Assembly (NCBI RefSeq): GCF_003854895.1
Contig: NZ_CP033966.1
Span: 1,054,001-1,118,000 of the forward strand
Reading direction: 5' to 3'
From: Pigmentiphaga sp. H8
Lineage (GTDB): Bacteria; Pseudomonadota; Gammaproteobacteria; Burkholderiales; Burkholderiaceae_B
Length of the DNA: 64,000 bases
Shown here: one piece after another, positions 7,285 through 15,248 of the stretch
How the letters are laid out: each line of letters begins with the position of its first letter
Position numbering within the stretch: the first letter of the stretch is position 1
The notes under the pieces: generated by a model
What the model was told of the DNA's origin: nothing
The model's input: the letters and a program-made list of their open reading frames with translations, nothing else
Databases searched by the model: none
Program-made: the position numbers and the translations under genes

Positions 7285-8220
7285 CTAGCGGCTTTGCAGT
7301 CCCGCCGCCGCCTCTTCCAGGCACGCGATCATCAGTTCCGCCCCGGGCGTCAGCCCCCGGTTCCGATTCCACAGCACACCGCGCGGCCGCATCAGGTGCG
7401 GGAAGCTTAGCGGCAGCACCGCCAGCGGCTCCGACGCGTCGGCCGCGACGGCCCCGGCCATGACGGCGATCGCGTCGGTGACGTGCAGGTAGGCGCGCGC
7501 CAGGTGCGTGGACAGGGTCTCGACGTAGTTGTTCGGCAGCGTCATGCCGTGTTCCTCCAGCGTGCGTTCCAGCGGCGCGCGCAGGATGCTGCCCGCCGGC
7601 GGCAGGATCCACGGGTAGGGTTGCAGGTCGGACCATTTCAGGCGCCGGCGCCGGGCCAGCGGGTGCTGGTGCCGCGTCATGAGCTGCACGGGGTCCTCCA
7701 GCAGTTCCCTTTCCTCGAAGCCGTCGGCGGCGCTGCGCAAGGGCAGCCGGCCGACCACGAGGTCGACGCGGCCCTGCCAGAGTTCGGGCAGCAGGGTCTG
7801 GGCGGTGCCCTCGGTGACCAGCACGTTGGTGTGGGGCGAGCGCTGCTTGAGGATGGCGATGGCCTGAGGAAGCAGCATGGAGGTGGCGGCGGGGAAGGCG
7901 CCGATGTGGATCTTGCCCACCGCGCCCGAGCTGAGCGAGTTCAGTTCGTCGCGCGCCTGGTGCAGTTCGGTCAGCAGGGTGCGGGCATGGCGCACCAGGC
8001 ATTCGCCGTAGGCCGTGGGACGCAGGCCCTGGGCGGTGCGGGTGAACAGTTCCAGGCCCAGGCCCTTTTCCAGTTCGGCCAGGGCCTTGGAGACCGCGGG
8101 CACGGTGACGTGCGAGCTTTCGGCCACCTGCTTGAGATTGCCGTGGTCGTGCAGCGCGGTGATGAGTCGGAGGTGGCGTGCCTTCAAGTTGATCTGGAGA
8201 TACCAGTCGATCTGCGTCAT
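7285..8220 (-). CDS. LysR-family transcriptional regulator (GbpR/CbbR-like)
   Basis: This 311-residue LysR regulator begins MTQIDWYLQ. The N-terminal helix-turn-helix is at residues about 18-75 (GNLKQVAESSHVTVPAVSKALAELEKGLGLELF). A periplasmic-binding-like effector domain follows, with GKIHIGAFPAA and the typical VTEGTAQTLLPELWQGRVDLVVG. A longer frame to 8277 exists, but the extra residues do not look like a LysR N terminus and contain the upstream gap. Its own target is probably the Bug operon at 9409 or an unlinked locus. A TAAC-N5-GTTA site at 8307-8319 lies upstream of it. The effector is unknown. Confidence 0.88.
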   Translation of the reverse strand: MTQIDWYLQINLKARHLRLITALHDHGNLKQVAESSHVTVPAVSKALAELEKGLGLELFTRTAQGLRPTAYGECLVRHARTLLTELHQARDELNSLSSGAVGKIHIGAFPAATSMLLPQAIAILKQRSPHTNVLVTEGTAQTLLPELWQGRVDLVVGRLPLRSAADGFEERELLEDPVQLMTRHQHPLARRRRLKWSDLQPYPWILPPAGSILRAPLERTLEEHGMTLPNNYVETLSTHLARAYLHVTDAIAVMAGAVAADASEPLAVLPLSFPHLMRPRGVLWNRNRGLTPGAELMIACLEEAAAGLQSR

Positions 8221-8304
8221 GCCGCCTCCAGGGGAAAGGTCTGTTGCCGGTTGTTCGAGCCGGGCGATTTTACTCAACCGGCCCGCGCGTGCCGCGCAGG
8301 CCCG

Positions 8305-8321
8305 CCTAACCGGAAGTTAAG
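8305..8321. promoter_or_regulatory. LysR-type T-N11-A operator, copy 1
   Basis: The stretch reads CCTAAC-CGGAA-GTTAAGG, with an inverted repeat TAAC/GTTA whose outer T (8307) and A (8319) are separated by 11 bases, the classical LysR box. It matches copy 2 at 9304-9320 in both arms except for one base. It lies upstream of the 7285-8220 LysR gene and just past the stop of the 8337-9293 LysR gene. Confidence 0.55.
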
Positions 8322-8336
8322 GAAAAACTGGGGCGG

Positions 8337-9293
8337 CTACCGGCGTTGCCGCCGCCCGGGGGGCCCGAACGAAGCCTGCCCCTTGATGTCGGCCGCCACG
8401 GCTTCCACGTGGCGCACGAGCGCCGCGGCCTCGGGCGAGAGGGGGCGCAGCGCCGAGTAGTACACCTCGGTCCAGAGCACGATGCGGGGCCGGAAGGGGC
8501 GCAGCACGATGTCCGAGAAGATGCCGCCCGCGAGCAGCAGGGGGTTGATCAGGGCGATGCCGACCTGTTCGCGCACCAGGGCGCACGCCGCCAGCGAGTT
8601 CCTGGCCAGCACCGGTGCGCGCACGCGCACGCCGGATTCGTTGAGCGTGGCCTCGACCAGGATCGTGGTGGGCGAGTCGTCGGGCAGGGCGATCAGCGTT
8701 TCGCCCTGGAGATCGTCGGGGCGGACGAGCGCCCGGCCGGCCAGCCGGTGCCCCGGCGGCAACGCCGCCACCAGGAGATCCTCGGATATCGTCCGCCGCT
8801 CGCACAGCTCGAGGTTGCTGGCCGACTGCGGCAGCGGCTGGTTGGTGACGCCCACGTCGATTTCCTGGTGGGCGACGAGTTCCAGCGTGTCGTGCGGCGT
8901 CTCCACCCGCAGGTCCACCTCCACGTCGGGCATCTCGCGCCGCAGCCTGCTGATGGCCTGGGGCACGATCGCGATCAGCGGCGGGGCGTGCGCGGCGATG
9001 GTCACCCGGCGCTGTTTTCCGCGCTCGAGTTCATAGGCCATGTCCAGGGCGAAATCCAGTTGCTGGGCCGCGCGGTTGGCATGGGGCAGCCATTGCCTGG
9101 CGGCGGCCGTGGGCCGCAGGCGCCCGCCGGAGCGGTCGAACAAGGCCACGCCCGTCTCGCGTTCCAGGAGCCGGAGGATCTTGCTGACCGCGGGCTCGGA
9201 CACGCCGAGCTTGAGGGCGGCCTCGGCCAGGCTGCGGCTTTTCATGACCGCCGCGAATACGCGCAGGTGGCGGCTGGTCAGGACGCGGGGCAT
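8337..9293 (-). CDS. LysR-family transcriptional regulator
   Basis: This 318-residue LysR protein starts MPRVLTSRHLRVFAAVMKSRSLAEAA. The helix-turn-helix covers residues about 5-65 (LGVSEPAVSKILRLLERETGVALF). The effector domain begins near RRVTIAAHAPPLIAIVPQ. It is divergent from the Bug/hydrolase/cupin operon at 9409 and separated from it by 115 bases that contain a perfect LysR box, so it is the best candidate for that operon's regulator and for its own autoregulator. The longer in-frame extension beyond 9293 would cross the divergent promoter and was rejected. The inducer is not predictable. Confidence 0.9.
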   Translation of the reverse strand: MPRVLTSRHLRVFAAVMKSRSLAEAALKLGVSEPAVSKILRLLERETGVALFDRSGGRLRPTAAARQWLPHANRAAQQLDFALDMAYELERGKQRRVTIAAHAPPLIAIVPQAISRLRREMPDVEVDLRVETPHDTLELVAHQEIDVGVTNQPLPQSASNLELCERRTISEDLLVAALPPGHRLAGRALVRPDDLQGETLIALPDDSPTTILVEATLNESGVRVRAPVLARNSLAACALVREQVGIALINPLLLAGGIFSDIVLRPFRPRIVLWTEVYYSALRPLSPEAAALVRHVEAVAADIKGQASFGPPGRRQRR

Positions 9294-9303
9294 GGAAGTT
9301 TGC

Positions 9304-9320
9304 CTTAACTGAAAGTTAAG
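9304..9320. promoter_or_regulatory. LysR-type T-N11-A operator, copy 2
   Basis: CTTAAC (9304-9309) and GTTAAG (9315-9320) are perfect inverted arms around TGAAA. The inner T and A are 11 bases apart. The site lies 11 bases upstream of the divergent LysR start and about 90 bases upstream of the Bug gene, the usual place for an autoregulatory and activator site. Confidence 0.65.
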
Positions 9321-9408
9321 TAAATGTAGGCAAAACCAGGCGGGGCGGCAACCTACACTGGCTTTCCCCCTACGCCCCGCGGCACCGGCCGCTGAACCAG
9401 GAGTCGCC

Positions 9409-10374
9409 ATGCCCGCCCGACTGTTCGGCTTGTTCTTGCTCTGTATGTCCTTTTCCCTGGCCGCCCAGCCCTCGGCCTTTCCCAACCGACCGCTGAGCAT
9501 CGTGGTCACGACGGCGGCCGGCGGATCGGTGGATGCCATTGCCCGGGCCATCGCCGCGGACCTGGGCAAGACGCTCGGACAGCCGGTCGTGGTCGAGAAC
9601 CGGCCCGGCGCCAACGGCAACATCGCCGCCCAGCATGTGAAGACCTCGGCACCCGACGGCCATACGCTGCTGATGCTGAGTTCCAGCACGTTCACCCTCA
9701 ATCCGTTCGTCCTGGAGCGCGTTCCCTTCAATCCCGAGAAGGACTTCGTTCCGGTGGCGATGACGGCCGGGCTCAACATGGTGCTGGTGGTCGCGCCCGG
9801 CGCCAAGGCGGCCACGCTCAAGGAACTGGTTGCAGCCATGAAGGCGCGGCCCGGTGAACTGAACTACGGGTCGTCCGGCAATGGGTCGCTGCCTCAGGTC
9901 GCGGCGGAACTGCTGGCCATACGGACCGGCACCCGCGCGACCCACGTTCCCTACAAGGGCATCGCGCCGGCCTTGAACGACCTGCTGGCGGGCCAGATCG
10001 ATTTCATGTTCGACTCCGGTACCGCGATGTCCCACATCCAGGCCGGCAAGCTGCGCGCGCTGGCCGTGATCGGCCCCAACCGGCTGCCTATTTTCCCGGA
10101 CGTGCCGACGTTCAAGGAAGCCGGCGTCGACGGCATGGAGGTGGCCGCCGGCTGGCACGGCATCTTCGCGCCGGCCGGCACGGATCCGGCCATCGTCGAT
10201 CGGCTCAATGCCGAGATCAACAAGAGCCTGCGATCGGCCGCCATGCGGGAAAGAATGAACGGCATGGGGTTCGAGAGCGTCGCGTTGCCGGCCGCCGAAC
10301 TCGGGCGCGCGCTGCGCCAGGACTTGCAACGCCTGGGACCGATCGTGAAACAGGCCGGCATCACCGCCTATTGA
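9409..10374 (+). CDS. Bug-family periplasmic solute receptor
   Basis: This 321-residue exported receptor has a signal peptide with cleavage likely after SLAAQ near residue 20. The family pattern is clear: FPNRPLSIVV opening, TAAGGSVD pocket loop, VVENRPGANG, PDGHTLLML, FNPEKDFVPV, VPYKGI and FDSGTA. It is the first gene of a three-gene operon with an alpha/beta hydrolase and a cupin protein. The hydrolase start follows after 21 bases. A divergent LysR gene and a T-N11-A box lie upstream. The operon may therefore take up and hydrolyse an ester or lactone, but the ligand is inference. Confidence 0.93.
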   Translation: MPARLFGLFLLCMSFSLAAQPSAFPNRPLSIVVTTAAGGSVDAIARAIAADLGKTLGQPVVVENRPGANGNIAAQHVKTSAPDGHTLLMLSSSTFTLNPFVLERVPFNPEKDFVPVAMTAGLNMVLVVAPGAKAATLKELVAAMKARPGELNYGSSGNGSLPQVAAELLAIRTGTRATHVPYKGIAPALNDLLAGQIDFMFDSGTAMSHIQAGKLRALAVIGPNRLPIFPDVPTFKEAGVDGMEVAAGWHGIFAPAGTDPAIVDRLNAEINKSLRSAAMRERMNGMGFESVALPAAELGRALRQDLQRLGPIVKQAGITAY

Positions 10375-10395
10375 GCCGGAACGGAACGCTTCACC

Positions 10396-11145
10396 ATGAA
10401 TCGCGACGCCCGCGCCCCGTTGGTGCTCGTTCCCGGCCTGCTCTGCAACGAGGTGCTGTGGGAGCCGCAGCGGATCGGCCTGCGCGGCCGCGCCGACATC
10501 TGGATCCCTGACCTGTCGCGTGACGCCAGCCTGCCCGAGGCGGTGGAGCGGATGCTGGCCGACGTCCCGTTCGAGCGGTTCGCGCTGGCCGGGCTGTCGA
10601 TGGGCGGCTACCTGGCGGCGCTTGCCGCCTTGCAGGCGCCCCATCGCGTCCAGCGGCTGGCCCTGTTGAACACGCGTGCCCATGCCCAGGAGACCGAAGC
10701 GGGGCGCCTGCGCCGTACCGCCCAGATCGAGCTGGCCCGCCGGGACTTCGCGGCGCTGGTGGAGCAACTGCTGCCGGCCTTGCTGCGCCCGCAAGCCCTG
10801 CGGGACGAAACCCTGGCGCAGGTCGTCCGCGACATGTCCCTGTCATTGGGCGCCGAGGTGTTCATCCGCCAGCAGGAGGCCAACATGAACCGGCCGCCCA
10901 TTGCCCACAGGCTGGCGCACATCGCCTGCCCGACCTGGGTCATCGGTGGCGACCAGGATGCCATTGCACCGCAGGAAAGCCAGCATGCCCTGGCCCGGGC
11001 CATCGCGGGTTCCCATCCGTGCATGCTGCGCGACTGCGGGCATCTGTCCACGCTGGAGCACCCCGGTGTGGTTACCCGATTACTTGGGCAGTGGCTCGAC
11101 AGCCCGAGCCCTCCCTCCCGACTCTACCAAGGAGCAACACCATGA
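10396..11145 (+). CDS. Alpha/beta-fold hydrolase
   Basis: This 249-residue cytoplasmic hydrolase has no signal peptide. The nucleophile elbow is GLSMGG with S68, the acid is probably the aspartate in GGDQDAIAP, and the histidine is in DCGHLSTLEHPG near the C terminus. The oxyanion-hole region is VPGLLCNEVLW. This order and spacing fit esterases or C-C hydrolases such as enol-lactone hydrolases. It lies 21 bases after the Bug gene, and its stop overlaps the cupin start (ATGA), so the three proteins are made together. The substrate is unknown; ester or ring-cleavage product hydrolysis is plausible from context. Confidence 0.9.
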   Translation: MNRDARAPLVLVPGLLCNEVLWEPQRIGLRGRADIWIPDLSRDASLPEAVERMLADVPFERFALAGLSMGGYLAALAALQAPHRVQRLALLNTRAHAQETEAGRLRRTAQIELARRDFAALVEQLLPALLRPQALRDETLAQVVRDMSLSLGAEVFIRQQEANMNRPPIAHRLAHIACPTWVIGGDQDAIAPQESQHALARAIAGSHPCMLRDCGHLSTLEHPGVVTRLLGQWLDSPSPPSRLYQGATP

Positions 11146-11663
11146 CGTCCCTTTCCCCGGCGCCTGCGGCCGACCTGAGCATCGAACAGATCGGCCAGCG
11201 CCAGGTTGCGCGTTTCCGCGACCGCAAGCCCGACTGGGAAGCGTTCGAGGACGCGAAGCTCGACGGCTTCCGGCGCGCCCAGCATCGCTTCATCGGGGCG
11301 GGCGGATCCGCCAAGCATGGCGATCCCAGCGCCATCCCGCCGCTGGGCTTCACCCTGAGCGTCATGTTCGTGCCGCCCGGCCAGGGCAATGCCGCCCATA
11401 CCCACGAAGTGGAAGAAGTGTTCTTCGTGCTGCAGGGCTTTCTGGACGTCTTCCTGGAGGACGAGGCCGGCAACCGGTTCGAGACCCGCCTGGGGCCGTG
11501 GGAGTGCGTTTCCTGCCCGCCGGGCGTCATGCACGGCTACCTGAACGCAAGCCTGGAGCCGGTCTATTTCCAGGTGATGCTGGGCAAGTCCCGCCCCGGC
11601 GCGCTGAACTACCAGGATGAAGCCCTGCGCGCCGCGGTGGCGGTCAATCCAGCGCGCCGGTGA
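11142..11663 (+). CDS. Cupin-domain protein
   Basis: This 173-residue single-domain cupin has the first motif G-x5-HTHEVEEVFFVLQG (metal-ligand histidines and glutamate) and the second motif PPGVMHGYLNAS with its histidine, so it likely binds a divalent metal. Cupins of this kind act as dioxygenases, isomerases or small-molecule sensors. The start at 11142 was chosen because an AGGAG lies 7 bases upstream and the ATG overlaps the hydrolase stop. A longer upstream frame would overlap that gene. The 3' end overlaps the convergent decarboxylase-like gene by 20 bases. Its reaction is unknown but belongs with the Bug/hydrolase operon. Confidence 0.88.
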   Translation: MTSLSPAPAADLSIEQIGQRQVARFRDRKPDWEAFEDAKLDGFRRAQHRFIGAGGSAKHGDPSAIPPLGFTLSVMFVPPGQGNAAHTHEVEEVFFVLQGFLDVFLEDEAGNRFETRLGPWECVSCPPGVMHGYLNASLEPVYFQVMLGKSRPGALNYQDEALRAAVAVNPARR

Positions 11664-12540
11664 CGTCGTCGAACAATTCGTCCACCGCGAACCGGCGCGG
11701 AATGATCTTCTGTTCGTACGACCACTCGATGGCCATCTCCAGGCCCTTGCGGTTGGCCTCCAGGCCCAGCGGGGGCAGGGTCTCGAGCGCGGCGGCGGGA
11801 GCGAGCGCGCGGCTTTCACGGATCATCCGATAGATTTCGCGCACGGCCTCGGGATGCCGGCGCGTGACGTCCTGGTGGACGGCGAAGACGTGGTTGATGG
11901 GCACGACGCCTTCGCGCTGGTACCAGGCGCGGGCGGCGGCGATGGGTTCGGGCACCAGGGTCTGCACGCGCGGATCCTTGGGCATGTCGTTGCCGAGGAT
12001 GGCGGCGGCCAGTTCGCCGTTCAGCATCATGTCGGGAATCGAGGAACCCTTGGGCAGCATGTGGCAGTTGGGCGGGTCGCGGTACTCGGCCAGGTGGGAT
12101 TCGTCCACGGTGTACCACTCGACCTTGTCGGGATCGACGCCGTATTCGTGCTGCAGGATGCCGCGCACCCACAGGCCGGTGGTCTGCGCATAGGTGCGCA
12201 CACCCACCTTCTTTCCCTCGATGTCCTTGGGATCGAGGTGGCCGAACTCCTTGTTGAAGCCTATGCAATGGTGCTGGAAGCGGCCGACCATGGGCGCGGG
12301 CAGGATCACGAACGGCTTGCCGTAGGCCTTGGCCTGGAGATAGGTGACGATGGCCAGTTCGCCAGCGTCGAAGGCGTTGTCGCGGATCATCGGCTTGAAG
12401 CCGTCGTGCGCGGTCTTGGGGCCGCAGAAATCGAGCTGGACGATGTCCGAGGCGACGCGGCCGTCCTTCATGGCCGCGGCCACGGGGGAGTCGGCCAGGT
12501 TGGTCTTCAGCGTGACGCGCGTGGCGGGTGCGGTGGTCAT
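11644..12540 (-). CDS. 4,5-dihydroxyphthalate decarboxylase-like / substrate-binding-fold protein (copy 1)
   Basis: This 298-residue protein resembles Pht5-type 4,5-dihydroxyphthalate decarboxylases, which have a type-2 periplasmic-binding fold but no signal peptide. Landmarks are VGVRTYAQTTGLWVRGIL, YTVDESHLAEYRDPPN and NHVFAVHQDVTRRHP, shared with the paralogue at 13439-14425. It begins MTTAPATRVTLKTNL without an export signal, so a cytoplasmic enzyme or sensor is more likely than an ABC receptor. It is the last gene of the operon that starts with the Bug gene at 16238 and follows an amidohydrolase after 4 bases. The function is inferred by family; the true substrate could be another dicarboxylic aromatic acid. 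Confidence 0.75.
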   Translation of the reverse strand: MTTAPATRVTLKTNLADSPVAAAMKDGRVASDIVQLDFCGPKTAHDGFKPMIRDNAFDAGELAIVTYLQAKAYGKPFVILPAPMVGRFQHHCIGFNKEFGHLDPKDIEGKKVGVRTYAQTTGLWVRGILQHEYGVDPDKVEWYTVDESHLAEYRDPPNCHMLPKGSSIPDMMLNGELAAAILGNDMPKDPRVQTLVPEPIAAARAWYQREGVVPINHVFAVHQDVTRRHPEAVREIYRMIRESRALAPAAALETLPPLGLEANRKGLEMAIEWSYEQKIIPRRFAVDELFDDVTGALD

Positions 12541-12544
12541 GGGA

Positions 12545-13399
12545 TCAGTCCTTCAGCACGGGGTAGAGATTCTGCGCGGTGCCGGCCATGATCCAGTGCT
12601 GGTCGGCGGCGGGCAGGAAGGCGATGTAGTCCTTGAGCGCCTTGACGATGTCGGCCAGGCTGTCTTCGGCGGCGGGGAAGTTGGAGCCCCAGGCGATGCG
12701 GTCGGCGCCGAATTCCTGGACCACGCGGCCGAAGAAGGTCTCGGGCGTGGCCTTGCCGGCGTACGCTGACTCGGTGTTGCGGCTGCTGAGCTTGAGGTAG
12801 AGGTTCTTGAAGCGGGCCAGGTCGAACAGGTGCTGGGCGCCGGCATAGGGCGGGCCGCTGCTGATGTCCGGCTTCATCATGTGGTCGACGATGGCCAGGG
12901 TCTGGGGGAAGGCGGTCAGCAGCTTCTCCAGCGCCGGGATGGCGGCCTTGGTGATCTGCACGCACACGGGGATGCCCAGTTCGCCCGCCAGGCTCCAGGC
13001 GGGATGCAGGGCGGGGTCTTCCAGGGTAGGCGCCTGGCCCGGCATGGTGCTGCCGGTGGTGAAGATGCGCAGGCCCGCCAGGCCGCGTCCGGTCCAGTAG
13101 CGGATCTTCTGCGTGGCGTCGGGAGCCAGCATGTCGACCGAGTAGACGCCGGCGTAGCGTTTGGGCTGCGCGGCGATGGAGTCGGCCACGTAGGAATTGT
13201 CGAAGCCGTAGGTGGTCGAGGAATGGACGATGGCGGCCTTGTCGATGCCGACGGCGTCCATGGCGGCGGCGTATTGTTCGAAGGTGGCCGGCCGCGTGGC
13301 GGACCAGCCCGAGCGTTCGCCGCCCAGCGGGTCGAGCGGGTAGCGGGCGGTGTCGGGCGAGATGATGTGCGGATGAATGTCGATCAGGCGTGTGGTCAT
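12545..13399 (-). CDS. Amidohydrolase-superfamily hydrolase (amidohydrolase_2, LigI-like clan), copy 1
   Basis: This 284-residue TIM-barrel hydrolase has the first metal motif HxH at H9/H11 (IDIHPHIIS), a middle histidine in IVDHMMKP and an end motif WGSNFPA where the family often has WGTDxPH. Relatives hydrolyse the lactone 2-pyrone-4,6-dicarboxylate or related compounds. It is clearly paralogous to the protein at 17494-18396, sharing DIHPH-IS-DT, the YPxDPL segment and WGSNFPA. It is sandwiched in one operon between two dihydroxyphthalate decarboxylase-like genes downstream of ligK. This supports a role in a dicarboxylated ring or lactone pathway, although the exact substrate is open. Confidence 0.86.
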   Translation of the reverse strand: MTTRLIDIHPHIISPDTARYPLDPLGGERSGWSATRPATFEQYAAAMDAVGIDKAAIVHSSTTYGFDNSYVADSIAAQPKRYAGVYSVDMLAPDATQKIRYWTGRGLAGLRIFTTGSTMPGQAPTLEDPALHPAWSLAGELGIPVCVQITKAAIPALEKLLTAFPQTLAIVDHMMKPDISSGPPYAGAQHLFDLARFKNLYLKLSSRNTESAYAGKATPETFFGRVVQEFGADRIAWGSNFPAAEDSLADIVKALKDYIAFLPAADQHWIMAGTAQNLYPVLKD

Positions 13400-13438
13400 G
13401 GCGGTGTCGCGGAAATGATGGGTATCGGAAGGGCCGGC

Positions 13439-14425
13439 TCAGGCGCCGACGTCGATGAACATGTCGTCGACGGCGTAGCGCTTCTTGAGCAGGCCCTGCT
13501 GGTGGCAGTAATTCATCATGGCCTCGATGGACGGCCGGTTGGCCTCGATGCCGTAGGGCAGGGGATCGCCCACGATGCGGCCCATGGCGCGGTAGTGATC
13601 GTCCTTGTCCGACACCGATTCGCCGGCGGCGAGCTGGCGCAGGTAAATGTTCTTCGAGGCCAGGAAGGCGTCGTACAGGGCCTTGCCCAGCCACGGATGC
13701 CGGGCCAGCACTTCGTCCTTGACGGTGATCAGGCCATGCACGGGATAGATGCCGGTCTTGCGGTACCACTCGGCTTCGAGCCGGTCGGCATCGGGGAACA
13801 TCTCGAGGTATTCGGGCGGCTTGATGCGGCCGCCCGCCTGCCAGCCGTCGGCCGGCGCGCCGGCGCGGCCGATGCCGGCGTTGTCGGTGAACGCGGCGGA
13901 AAGGTAGCCGCTGGCCATCAGGTCCACCAGCGACTTGCCGTCCCTGGCCTGTTCGACGTTGGGCGGCAACTGCAGCGAGGAGACGTGTTCCTCGTCGTCC
14001 ACCACCCAGGTGATGCGCGAGTTGTCGACGCCGTAGTCGTTGGTCAGGATGCCGCGCGTCCAGATGCCGGTGGTGACCGAGTAGGCGCGCACGCCCGCGC
14101 GCTTGCCTTCGAGGTCGCGCGGTTCGCGGATGCCGGCGTCGTCGCGGTAGACCAGGCCGGCATGGTGGAAGCGGCGGAAGATGAAGACGGGCAGCGCCTT
14201 GAACGGGGCGCCGGCTTCGCGGGCGATCATGTAGGTGGCGGGGGCCATTTCGCAGACGTCGAACTCGACGTCGCGCACCATGCGGCGGAAGGCCGCGATG
14301 ATGGGTTTGATCTCGACGAAGTCCGGCTGGACGCCTTCGATGGGCACGTCGCCGCGCTTGAGCGCCGCGGTGTGGCCGTAGGTGGCGATGGCGATCTTCA
14401 GGGGGAGGGGGTGCTTGGATGTCAT
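13439..14425 (-). CDS. 4,5-dihydroxyphthalate decarboxylase-like protein (copy 2)
   Basis: This 328-residue protein is close to 4,5-dihydroxyphthalate decarboxylase in overall pattern: KIAIATYGHTAALKRGDV opening, FDVCEMAPATYMIAREAG, GVRAYSVTTGIWTRGIL and the YPVHGLITVKDEVLARHPWL segment. Of the two paralogues in this operon it is the nearer to the Pht5 type and the longer one. It has no signal peptide. Known enzymes convert 4,5-dihydroxyphthalate to protocatechuate, which would feed the LigJ/LigK steps encoded next door. No phthalate dioxygenase is visible in the window. It precedes the amidohydrolase by 39 bases, and a REP-like repeat separates it from ligK. Confidence 0.8.
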   Translation of the reverse strand: MTSKHPLPLKIAIATYGHTAALKRGDVPIEGVQPDFVEIKPIIAAFRRMVRDVEFDVCEMAPATYMIAREAGAPFKALPVFIFRRFHHAGLVYRDDAGIREPRDLEGKRAGVRAYSVTTGIWTRGILTNDYGVDNSRITWVVDDEEHVSSLQLPPNVEQARDGKSLVDLMASGYLSAAFTDNAGIGRAGAPADGWQAGGRIKPPEYLEMFPDADRLEAEWYRKTGIYPVHGLITVKDEVLARHPWLGKALYDAFLASKNIYLRQLAAGESVSDKDDHYRAMGRIVGDPLPYGIEANRPSIEAMMNYCHQQGLLKKRYAVDDMFIDVGA

Positions 14426-14470
14426 GGCTGCTGATTGGAGAGAAAACGGGAACGGTGCGGTGTGTCAGTT

Positions 14471-14550
14471 ACCCCCAGGACGCCGCGGATCCGGCTTCGC
14501 CGGTCCGCCAGCGTCGCCCCCTGGGGGGCGCCCGAAGGGCGTAGGGGGGG
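14471..14550. repeat. REP-like palindromic element, copy A
   Basis: This 80-base GC-rich element lies between two genes and ends exactly at the ligK stop codon. It contains three small stems: CCGGC-ttc-GCCGG, a CCCCC/GGGGG stem and GCCC-gaa-GGGC. The outer ends pair as ACCCCC with GGGGGG. It aligns over its whole length with copy B at 49585-49666, and the first stem shows a compensatory change between copies. Similar sequences are remembered as common intergenic repeats in Bordetella and Achromobacter. Downstream of ligK it may act as a transcript-stabilising or attenuating structure inside the operon. Confidence 0.75.
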
Positions 14551-15237
14551 TCATATCTCGTTGTCGACGTAGACCAGGCCGGCGGCTTCGAGGCCCTGGC
14601 GCATGTTGGCCACGTCCAGCGACAGCTCGCCCGCCAGGTAGCGCTTGCGCGACTTTTCTTCCTTGGCGGTGCGCTGGCGCGCCAGTTCCAGCGTGCGGGC
14701 GATCTCCAGGCGCGGCACGACCACCACGCCGTCGTCGTCCGCCACGATGGCGTCGCCCGGGTTCACGTTCATGCCGGCGCACACCACCGGGAGGTTGACG
14801 TGGCCCAGCGTGGCCTTGACCGTGCCGCGCGCGGAGATGGCGCGCGACCAGACGGGAAAGCGCATTTCGGTCAGGGTGCGCACGTCCCGGCAGCCGGCGT
14901 CGATGACCACGCCCTGGATGCCGCGCGTCTTGAGCGAGGTGCAGATCAGGTCGCCGATCATGCCGTCGGTGTTCTCGCACATGACGCCGACCACCAGGAT
15001 GTCGCCGGGCCGGCATTGTTCGATGGCCACGTGCAGCATCCAGTTGTCGCCCGGCGCGACCAGCGCGGTCACGGCGGACCCGGCGATGCTGGCGCCGGCA
15101 TAGATGGGGCGCAGGTACGGCGCCATCAGGCCGGCGCGTCCCATGGCTTCGTGCACGGTGGCCACACCGTGCGTGGCCAGTTCGGCGATGAGGTCCTGCG
15201 GGCCGCGCGGGATGTTGCGTACGACGACGTTCTTCAT
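14551..15237 (-). CDS. ligK: 4-carboxy-4-hydroxy-2-oxoadipate aldolase / oxaloacetate decarboxylase
   Basis: This 228-residue class II pyruvate aldolase of the RraA-like fold cleaves 4-carboxy-4-hydroxy-2-oxoadipate to pyruvate and oxaloacetate, the last step of protocatechuate 4,5-cleavage. The family segments are intact: GVATVHEAMGRAGL, RPIYAG, PGDNWMLHVA, IDAGCRDVRTL (arginine and metal aspartate), KATLGHVNLPVVCAG and GDAIVADDDGVVVVP. The overall match to LigK/ProA enzymes is strong, whereas a true RraA would lack several of these. It is second in its operon, 11 bases after a Bug gene. LigJ is encoded on the divergent operon. It is cytoplasmic. Confidence 0.93.
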   Translation of the reverse strand: MKNVVVRNIPRGPQDLIAELATHGVATVHEAMGRAGLMAPYLRPIYAGASIAGSAVTALVAPGDNWMLHVAIEQCRPGDILVVGVMCENTDGMIGDLICTSLKTRGIQGVVIDAGCRDVRTLTEMRFPVWSRAISARGTVKATLGHVNLPVVCAGMNVNPGDAIVADDDGVVVVPRLEIARTLELARQRTAKEEKSRKRYLAGELSLDVANMRQGLEAAGLVYVDNEI

Positions 15238-15248
15238 GGTGCTCTCGT

